From Anaerotignum sp. (GTDB taxonomy: Bacteria; Bacillota; Clostridia; Lachnospirales; Anaerotignaceae), in assembly GCA_020024395.1 (NCBI GenBank), contig JAHHTV010000007.1, positions 1 to 21,625 on the forward strand: 21,625 nucleotides of DNA. Direction: 5' to 3'. Each line of letters opens with the position of its first letter. The stretch's first letter is position 1. Below are positions 16,339-21,625 of this stretch, piece after piece. The notes below the pieces were generated by a model. The model saw nothing but the letters and a program-made list of their open reading frames with translations, was not told the origin of the DNA and made no database searches. A program made the translations under genes and the position numbers.

Positions 16339-17304
16339 TTATCCTCCAATTCTCCACATTGGTCGTTTTTCGTCTGTGGTATGCCCATCTTTTGGTTTTT
16401 GCCAAATTTTTTGTGCGAAATATTGTTTTATTTGTGTGGTATCTGCCCCATTTTCCAGCAGTATTTTCAAATCTCCATCCGCAGGGTGATGCAAACACAA
16501 TTTCAGTTTTCCTTCCGCAGTGATACGAATACGATTACACGCATGACAAAAACTATGACTTCTGGGACTGATAAAACCAATTTTACCTAAAAAATTTTCA
16601 TTTTCCCAATATACCGCAGGTGAACCAATTTCTTCTGTATGCATTTGTGTCCACAAACCATATATTTCTGTCAGTTGTTTTTGTATGATTTCGTTTTGTA
16701 TCGGCTGATACTTTGCTCCTGCACCAATGGGCATCATTTCAATAAAACGTACTGCCACAGGATATTGTTTTGCCAACATTGCCACTTGCAAATAATCCTG
16801 TTTTTCCAATCCACCCACAGGCACACAGTTGATTTTCACTGGCATACCAATTTCTTGACACACTGCAATGCTTTTTTGTACATCTGCCAAAGCATCTCGT
16901 TTTGTCAATATTTTGTATTGCATTCTGTCCAATGTATCTAAGCTGATATTCACACCTTGCAATCCTGCTTTTTGCAATCTATTTGCTTTTTGTGCCAAAA
17001 GTACACCATTTGTTGTCATCACCACACGTTTGATGCCTTTGATATTTGCAATCCGCTCAACCAACGCCACAATATCTTCTCGTAACAACGGTTCACCACC
17101 TGTAATGCGTATTTTATAAATACCCATTTCTATTGCAGCTTTACAAATCATTTCCCATTGCTGTGTTGTCAAAAGCATTGTTTTTGGCAAAAATTGCTGT
17201 TGTTCTTTCGGCATACAATATACACAACGTAAATTACAACGGTCAGTCACAGAAATCCGCATATAATCAATGTGTCTGCCAAAACGGTCTGTTTGCTCAT
17301 TCAT
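16339..17304 (-). CDS. moaA: GTP 3',8-cyclase MoaA
   Basis: 321 residues, a radical SAM enzyme that with MoaC converts GTP to cyclic pyranopterin monophosphate, the first step of molybdopterin synthesis. The N-terminal radical SAM cluster is CNLRCVYC (Cys23, Cys27, Cys30), followed by [11 protein letters not shown] and [12 protein letters not shown]. The second 4Fe-4S cluster is Cys253, Cys256 and Cys270 in [19 protein letters not shown]. The protein ends RIGG, the C-terminal Gly-Gly tail needed for activity in studied MoaA proteins. The ATG at 17304 overlaps the moaC stop by 8 bases and has GGAG 9 bases upstream; the frame open to 17340 lies within moaC. All catalytic features are intact. 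Confidence 0.95.
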   Translation of the reverse strand: MNEQTDRFGRHIDYMRISVTDRCNLRCVYCMPKEQQQFLPKTMLLTTQQWEMICKAAIEMGIYKIRITGGEPLLREDIVALVERIANIKGIKRVVMTTNGVLLAQKANRLQKAGLQGVNISLDTLDRMQYKILTKRDALADVQKSIAVCQEIGMPVKINCVPVGGLEKQDYLQVAMLAKQYPVAVRFIEMMPIGAGAKYQPIQNEIIQKQLTEIYGLWTQMHTEEIGSPAVYWENENFLGKIGFISPRSHSFCHACNRIRITAEGKLKLCLHHPADGDLKILLENGADTTQIKQYFAQKIWQKPKDGHTTDEKRPMWRIGG

Positions 17305-17773
17305 TGTAAAACGCTCCACTTTTGCCGCCTGTTTTCTCAATCAAACGAATTTGTGACATCACCATAGAGCGGTCAAGTGCTTTACACATATCATATATTG
17401 TCAACAATGCCACTTGCACCCCTGTCAACGCTTCCATTTCTACGCCCGTTTTTCCCACCGTTTTGATAGTACATATTGTCTCAATTTCGGAAGTTTCTTC
17501 CAGCAATGCAAAATCAATGCTGCATTTTGTCAAGGCAATCAAATGACAAAGTGGTATCCATTCCCAAGTACGTTTTGCTGCCATAATGCCTGCCGTTCTT
17601 GCAATACCCAACACATCCCCTTTTGCCATTGTGCCATTTTTGATTTTTACAAACACTTCTTTGTTTACTGCAATTTTCCCTTTTGCAACAGCCATACGTT
17701 CTGTGTTGTCTTTCTGGCTTACATCCACCATAACCGCATTCCCTTTTGTATCAAAATGTGTCAACTCTCCCAT
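17297..17773 (-). CDS. moaC: Cyclic pyranopterin monophosphate synthase MoaC
   Basis: 158 residues, full length. MoaC converts the MoaA product to cPMP. Conserved stretches are [53 protein letters not shown] and [10 protein letters not shown], which include the active-site His and Asp/Lys residues of the family. AAGGAGG lies 13 bases before the ATG at 17773, in an 18-base gap after the molybdopterin-binding gene. The stop overlaps moaA by 8 bases, so the two enzymes of this step are coupled. MPT synthase genes (moaD, moaE) do not follow. Confidence 0.95.
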   Translation of the reverse strand: MGELTHFDTKGNAVMVDVSQKDNTERMAVAKGKIAVNKEVFVKIKNGTMAKGDVLGIARTAGIMAAKRTWEWIPLCHLIALTKCSIDFALLEETSEIETICTIKTVGKTGVEMEALTGVQVALLTIYDMCKALDRSMVMSQIRLIEKTGGKSGAFYNE

Positions 17774-17791
17774 ACTTCTTTTGTTACCTCC

Positions 17792-18814
17792 TTATTGTCC
17801 AAAACCACAGTCAGGATATACACAAACCGCACAATTTTGACATTGTCCGCCATGTGCCAAAAGCACAAAATCTCTTTTTTGCAATTTTTCACCAGTAAGC
17901 AATCTTGGCACTGTCAAATCAAATACTGTGCGTTTTGCATACATCACACACCCTGGCAAACCGACTACGGGTTTTCCTTTCACATAAGCAAGCATAAACA
18001 TTGCTCCAGGCAATACAGGCGTACCATATGTCACCACTTCCCCGCCACAATCACGAATTGCCGCAGGTGTCACATCATCAGGGTCAACAGACATACCACC
18101 TGTCACTTGTACCATATCTGCCCCTTTGTCCAAAAAATCCAATATCGCTTTTGTAATTTCTTGCTGCTCATCACCAGGAAATACCTGTCCCATAACAACA
18201 GCACCCAATTCTTTTGCTTTTTCCACCAAAACATCACCGAATTTGTCTTCTATTCTACCGGAAGCAATTTCAGAACCCGTTGTCACAATACCAATTTTTG
18301 CACTTTTTAACCGTTTTACTTCTATCAAAGGCTGTGTATCATTTTGGCATATTGTTTCAAATTCTTGCAACACTTCTTCTTTTACTGTCAATGGAATCAC
18401 TCTTGCACCACCCAACAAAGCACCTTTTTTGACCATTTTATTGCCATGTATGGTTGCAAAACAAATTTCTTCACCACGATTGACTGCATACAATGTGTCC
18501 AAATTGATTTTCAATACACCATCACAAGCTGCACGCAATTCAATTTTACCTTCTTTGACATCACTGCAAACAATATTTTCACCCACTGCTGCTTGTACCA
18601 TACGTTTTGCGGCATCATTTTCATGCACATATCCTTTTTTGGTATCCCAAACATAAATATGTCTTTTACCCAAATCCAATAATTTTTCAATATCTTGCTG
18701 TTGTATGATATGCCCTTTTGCAAATGCTCTGCCCTTAAATTTTCCAGGTACAATTTCTGTAATATCATGACAAAGCACCATACCCACAGCGTCCTCTACT
18801 CTGATTTTTTCCAT
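17792..18814 (-). CDS. MoeA-like molybdopterin-binding protein with Cys4 tail
   Basis: 340 residues. The central MoCF (MogA/MoeA-like) domain runs from about 172 to 305: KIGIVTTGSEIASGRIEDKF, VTGGMSVDPDDVTPAAIRDC and VVGLPGCVMYAKRTVFDL. The N-terminal 160 residues (MEKIRVEDAVGMVLCHDITE onward) are shorter than the MoeA domain and lack its SAMDGYA-like motif. The C-terminus has C-x2-C-x2-C-x4-C (Cys325, 328, 331, 336), which could hold zinc or an iron-sulfur cluster. Such proteins accompany the selenium-dependent hydroxylase genes and may do the metal-insertion step of MoeA or act as a cofactor chaperone; this is inferred. The start at 18814 has GAGGGAG six bases upstream and overlaps yqeB by 19 bases. 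Confidence 0.85.
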   Translation of the reverse strand: MEKIRVEDAVGMVLCHDITEIVPGKFKGRAFAKGHIIQQQDIEKLLDLGKRHIYVWDTKKGYVHENDAAKRMVQAAVGENIVCSDVKEGKIELRAACDGVLKINLDTLYAVNRGEEICFATIHGNKMVKKGALLGGARVIPLTVKEEVLQEFETICQNDTQPLIEVKRLKSAKIGIVTTGSEIASGRIEDKFGDVLVEKAKELGAVVMGQVFPGDEQQEITKAILDFLDKGADMVQVTGGMSVDPDDVTPAAIRDCGGEVVTYGTPVLPGAMFMLAYVKGKPVVGLPGCVMYAKRTVFDLTVPRLLTGEKLQKRDFVLLAHGGQCQNCAVCVYPDCGFGQ

Positions 18815-19611
18815 ATGAAACTCCCTCTCATCAATATACATTCCAACACGCCGCCTGCAATACAACGGGCTTTGTCAGAAATGGTATAACAATTTTTTTG
18901 TTCTTCTGTTCTGGGGTCAATATCTGCAATTTTGAACCCTTTTGTCACAACATATCCATCTCGTATCAATCCACGCAACACACCATCTATGCTTGCCAAA
19001 ACAGAGGTATCATCAATTTGTGCAATCACTTGCCCTTTTGTCACAAAATCCCCAATATTGCTTTTGTTTCGCAACACACCGCAAGCATTGGCGTGTATCA
19101 CTCTTTCTTTGCCATATCCACCAATCACCCCAGGAATGCCTGTATTGGGTGTAGCACAGCCTTCTGATAAAATACGCCCCAAATCATGCCCCCTTTGTGT
19201 TTCAATGACAAAATGTACATCTTTTTTTGCTGTAAATCCTGGGCCTAAACCAATCACAGTATCTGCCATATCCATATGTGTGCCTAAGTTACGTTTTGCC
19301 AATATGGCATCTACCAAAACGCTAGGGTGTATTTGTGACAACACATTGCCTTTTGGGTCAATCAGCAAAGGGACATTGCCTTTTTGTTTTTGCTGCATCG
19401 CTTGTGCCAAATCGGAAACCAACACCGCTGTCACACCTTCCACTGTTTGTTCTTTTATATAAACTGCTTCTGAAAATGCCACATGTCGCCGAATGGCAGA
19501 TGGTTGTTCTGTTTCCAGCACCAACACCGAAAAACCACAGCGATACAATTTATGAATGACAGCCGTTGCCAAATCGCCGCCGCCTCTTACCACCACATCA
19601 AAATCTATCAC
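18796..19611 (-). CDS. yqeB: YqeB, selenium-dependent molybdenum hydroxylase maturation protein
   Basis: 271 residues, the usual size of the YqeB (EF2570-like) family. The N-terminus FDVVVRGGGDLATAVIHKLY (4-23) looks like a dinucleotide-binding loop, and ADTVIGLGPGFTAKKDVHFV (116-135) and TPNTGIPGVIGGYGKERVIH follow. Residues 184-232 (IGDFVTKGQVIAQIDD, then VLASIDGVLRGLI) resemble a lipoyl-like barrel-sandwich fold without a modifiable lysine. The family occurs only with selenium-dependent molybdenum hydroxylases and is a genomic marker for them; its reaction is unknown. The start is a GTG at 19611 overlapping the yedF stop (GTGA), with AAGGTG 8 bases upstream. It overlaps the next gene by 19 bases. 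Confidence 0.88.
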   Translation of the reverse strand: MIDFDVVVRGGGDLATAVIHKLYRCGFSVLVLETEQPSAIRRHVAFSEAVYIKEQTVEGVTAVLVSDLAQAMQQKQKGNVPLLIDPKGNVLSQIHPSVLVDAILAKRNLGTHMDMADTVIGLGPGFTAKKDVHFVIETQRGHDLGRILSEGCATPNTGIPGVIGGYGKERVIHANACGVLRNKSNIGDFVTKGQVIAQIDDTSVLASIDGVLRGLIRDGYVVTKGFKIADIDPRTEEQKNCYTISDKARCIAGGVLECILMRGSFIWKKSE

Positions 19612-20186
19612 GGAGAAATCACCTTACCTGCTTGTGCCAACAACTCTGCAATATGATACATATTGGTAATGCTTCCCACTACCAACTGTGCAGACAATCC
19701 ATAATGATTCAAACAAGTGCCGCAAACCAAAACAGAAACGCCTTGTTCTTCCATAAGTTGCAAATCGGGAACTGTTTCTGCACCATATACTGCCAATTTG
19801 ACACCACTATTGTATAACAATATTGTATGAGGCAGTTGTGCCACTTCTGTCAGTGCATACACAAATCCTCTCATCAGCAATTTGCCTAACACATCATCTC
19901 CTTTTCCCATTGTTTCTGAAGAAAGTGCTACGATGGTATTGTGTTGTATTTTTGCTATTTGCTCTGGCTCTATTTGTTTGTTTATCAATGTTACCACATA
20001 GCAATTTTCGCTTTCTTTGCGGTCTATGACTTGCACGCCTTTTTGTTGTGCCAATTTATATAGATTTTGTACTGCAATTTCATTATCTACCCAAATTTCC
20101 AAATTTGTGCCATGACATTGTTCCATTGCTTTTTTTGTTTCAATCACAGGTAAAGGACAACTTTTGCCTCTTGCATCAATTTTCAT
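19608..20186 (-). CDS. yedF: YedF, TusA-DsrE-like selenium metabolism protein
   Basis: 192 residues in two parts. Residues 1-70 are a TusA/SirA-like sulfur-carrier domain, with DARGKSCPLPVIETKKAM and active Cys10 in the CPxP motif. Residues 85-192 are DsrE-like, with SSETMGKGDDVLGKLLMRGF and VLVCGTCLNHYGL, containing Cys155 and Cys158. This arrangement is the YedF family (TIGR03527), which tracks with selD in genomes using selenium in molybdenum hydroxylases. A role in carrying selenium or sulfur as a persulfide is inferred. The ATG at 20186 follows selD by 11 bases, with GGAGGG just upstream, and the stop overlaps yqeB. Confidence 0.9.
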   Translation of the reverse strand: MKIDARGKSCPLPVIETKKAMEQCHGTNLEIWVDNEIAVQNLYKLAQQKGVQVIDRKESENCYVVTLINKQIEPEQIAKIQHNTIVALSSETMGKGDDVLGKLLMRGFVYALTEVAQLPHTILLYNSGVKLAVYGAETVPDLQLMEEQGVSVLVCGTCLNHYGLSAQLVVGSITNMYHIAELLAQAGKVISP

Positions 20187-20197
20187 GTATTTCCCTC

Positions 20198-21226
20198 CTA
20201 TCTAACCAAAATATTTTGTACTTCTTTTTTCGTCACACACCCTACTATCGCACAACAAATATCATTTTTCTGCATTTCATACATCGCTTTTTTTGCATCG
20301 TCCAAATCCATGCTCACAAGCAAACCGCCTGAAGTTTGCGGGTCAAATAGCAATTCCTGCATTGCAAACGGCACATGTTCAAATACAACCATATCTCCCA
20401 CATGATTGCGGTTTCTTTGTGCCGCTGCTGTCAAATAAAAATCATCTGCATATTGCAAACTACTTTGTATATAAGGGATTTGTATACTATCAATTTCCGC
20501 AGAATATCCTTTTGCAAGCATTTCTTTCAAATGCCCCAAAAAACCAAAGCCTGTTACATCAGTACAACCATGCACAGCATATTTTTTAATGATTTTTGCA
20601 GCATATTTATTTAATGTTGTCATAGATTGTATGGCTTGTTGCATACTTTCCACAGAAGCTGCCTTCATACGATTTGCCATACACACAATCCCAACACCCA
20701 AAGGCTTTGTCAAAAGCAGTGCATCTCCTTCTTTCACACCATCATTTGAAAATATATGGTCAGGGTGTAGGGTACCCATCACAGACAACCCATATTTCAC
20801 ACCATCATCTACAATGGAATGCCCACCAGCCAATGTACCGCCTGCTTCCATCACTTTCTCACTGCCACCTTGTAATATTTTGCCCAATATATTCAAATCC
20901 ATATTTTCTGGAAAACAAACGATATTCAATGCCGTTTTGACATCGCCGCCCATTGCATAAATATCGCTCAGTGCATTGGTTGCCGCAATTTGCCCAAACA
21001 AATAGGGGTCATCTACCATAGGCGGAAAAAAATCCAATGTCTGTACAATAGCAATATCATCAGAAATACGATATACTGCCGCATCGTCTGCACTTTCATA
21101 ACCAATGACTAAATTTTCATCTTTTTGTTCTGATTTTGGCAATTTGGAAAGTATCCGTTCCAATACCCCTGCACCCAGCTTTGCTGTACAACCGCCACTG
21201 TTGCAAAACAATATTTCTTCTTGCAA
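20198..21226 (-). CDS. selD: Selenide, water dikinase SelD (cysteine form)
   Basis: 342 residues, full length. SelD makes selenophosphate from selenide and ATP. The N-terminal loop is [17 protein letters not shown]; by alignment with E. coli (Cys17...Lys20) the catalytic residues are Cys13 and Lys16, and the position often occupied by selenocysteine is an ordinary TGT/TGC cysteine codon. Further motifs are [58 protein letters not shown] and [15 protein letters not shown]. The start is a TTG with AGGAGG 7 bases upstream; the stop of the ModE-like gene overlaps that ribosome site. With yedF, yqeB, yqeC and DUF3343 it points to selenophosphate used for a molybdenum hydroxylase rather than selenocysteine. 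selA, selB and selC are not in the window. Confidence 0.94.
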   Translation of the reverse strand: MQEEILFCNSGGCTAKLGAGVLERILSKLPKSEQKDENLVIGYESADDAAVYRISDDIAIVQTLDFFPPMVDDPYLFGQIAATNALSDIYAMGGDVKTALNIVCFPENMDLNILGKILQGGSEKVMEAGGTLAGGHSIVDDGVKYGLSVMGTLHPDHIFSNDGVKEGDALLLTKPLGVGIVCMANRMKAASVESMQQAIQSMTTLNKYAAKIIKKYAVHGCTDVTGFGFLGHLKEMLAKGYSAEIDSIQIPYIQSSLQYADDFYLTAAAQRNRNHVGDMVVFEHVPFAMQELLFDPQTSGGLLVSMDLDDAKKAMYEMQKNDICCAIVGCVTKKEVQNILVR

Positions 21227-21233
21227 TGTTTTT

Positions 21234-21239
21234 CCTCCT
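21234..21239 (-). promoter_or_regulatory. Ribosome binding site for the selD TTG start
   Basis: AGGAGG on the minus strand, overlapping the TAG stop of the ModE-like gene and 7 bases before the TTG at 21226. No ATG or GTG in the selD frame lies close to it, so the TTG start is well supported. Confidence 0.75.
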
Positions 21240-21579
21240 AATTAAAATATTTTTGATAAAGTATATCCGCTTGTATTTTCAATTCACTTTCAAAATTGGA
21301 AAAACGTATCATCATATCTTTGCCTTTTTCTGTAATTTGTGAGCCACCACCATTTTTACCGCCACTTTTTCTTTCCAACAAAGCAAAACCCAGTTCTTTT
21401 TCTGCTGTTTTCATCATTTTCCAAGCCTTGCTGTATGCCAAACCCATGTCCGATGCAGCTTTTTGCATAGAGCCTTTTTGTTCTATCCCCTGCATCAACT
21501 GCAAAATACCATTGCCAAATGCTTTTTGTTCTCCTATGATACGCAATTTCATTTGATATTGTAAATATTTATTCATCAT
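21238..21579 (-). CDS. ModE-type winged-helix regulator without a molybdate-binding domain
   Basis: About 113 residues, matching only the N-terminal DNA-binding domain of ModE. Visible are [20 protein letters not shown], the helix-turn-helix [20 protein letters not shown] (LysR-like), and the wing [21 protein letters not shown]. coli ModE is about 260 residues and senses molybdate with two C-terminal Mop domains; these are absent here. AAGGGG lies upstream of two adjacent ATGs (21579 and 21576), and a GTG at 21585 overlaps that site and is less likely. It is the first gene of the selenium/molybdenum operon and lies next to a palindrome that is probably its own operator, so it likely controls the operon and itself. 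What it senses is unclear. Confidence 0.85.
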   Translation of the reverse strand: MMNKYLQYQMKLRIIGEQKAFGNGILQLMQGIEQKGSMQKAASDMGLAYSKAWKMMKTAEKELGFALLERKSGGKNGGGSQITEKGKDMMIRFSNFESELKIQADILYQKYFN

Positions 21580-21590
21580 TTTCACCCCTT

Positions 21591-21614
21591 CGTTATTCTC
21601 AAGTAAGAATAACG
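21591..21614 (-). promoter_or_regulatory. Putative ModE-type operator (palindrome) at the operon start
   Basis: A perfect inverted repeat with 9-base arms, CGTTATTCT and AGAATAACG, separated by 6 bases. Its outer half-sites, CGTTAT and ATAACG 12 bases apart, resemble the ATAACG-type half-sites of E. coli ModE operators (recalled, not searched). It ends directly before the AAGGGG ribosome site of the ModE-like gene. TATTCT inside it could serve as a -10 on the minus strand, so binding would block transcription. Any -35 would lie beyond the window edge. It could also form a short hairpin in the leader, but a DNA operator is favoured by the gene context. Confidence 0.65.
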
Positions 21615-21625
21615 ATTACAAAAAT

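Noticed and set aside
17414..18310. Long open frame on the plus strand (298 codons)
   Set aside because: It is antisense to moaC and the MoeA-like gene, both with intact motifs, and reads as low-complexity His/Phe/Cys-rich sequence without recognisable domains.
20198..21226. Possible selenocysteine (in-frame TGA) in SelD
   Set aside because: The frame is uninterrupted and the catalytic position is an ordinary cysteine codon.
1..21625. CRISPR arrays, insertion sequences, tRNA or rRNA genes
   Set aside because: No spaced direct repeats, transposase motifs, cloverleaf or rRNA-like sequence were noticed by eye; weak or degenerate cases cannot be excluded without a search.

Overview
The window is AT-rich and every supported gene lies on the minus strand. 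The gene families (HprK, RapZ, WhiA, a SpoVB/YtgP-type flippase, TypA), the strong AGGAGG-type ribosome binding sites and the order uvrC-hprK-murB-rapZ-whiA point to a low-GC anaerobic Firmicute, most likely a Lachnospiraceae-like clostridium. No rRNA, tRNA, CRISPR array or insertion sequence was seen, and no stretch longer than about 240 bases lacks a gene.

In transcription order (high to low coordinates), positions 21625-10160 hold one tightly packed run of 16 genes: a ModE-type regulator without a molybdate-binding domain, selD, yedF, yqeB, a MoeA-like molybdopterin-binding protein with a four-cysteine tail, moaC, moaA, a MOSC protein, mogA, modA, modB, modC, a CsdB-like cysteine desulfurase, a 76-residue DUF3343 protein, yqeC and an XdhC-family protein with reversed domain order. 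Neighbours overlap by 4-19 bases or are separated by no more than about 20. A palindrome (CGTTAT-N12-ATAACG) sits directly before the ribosome binding site of the first gene and is the probable ModE operator. Together the genes cover molybdate uptake, much of molybdopterin synthesis, selenium activation (selenophosphate), sulfur/selenium mobilisation and hydroxylase maturation. This is the accessory set of the selenium-dependent molybdenum hydroxylase system, in which selenium is a labile ligand of the cofactor rather than selenocysteine. The hydroxylase structural genes and the MPT synthase genes moaD/moaE are not in the window.

Positions 9948-8830 hold a secreted SH3b/NlpC-P60 cell-wall hydrolase with a consensus promoter and its own terminator. 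Positions 8593-5095 hold typA and a MurJ/SpoVB-type flippase, preceded by a good promoter and followed by a hairpin terminator.

Positions 4932-1 hold the housekeeping cluster uvrC-hprK-murB-rapZ-whiA (whiA cut by the window edge), preceded by an extended -10 promoter. yvcK, which often separates rapZ from whiA in Firmicutes, is absent from that spot.

The most interesting part is the regulated selenium/molybdenum operon: its operator, its regulator without a sensor domain, the permuted XdhC, and the poorly understood DUF3343, YqeB, YqeC and YedF proteins.
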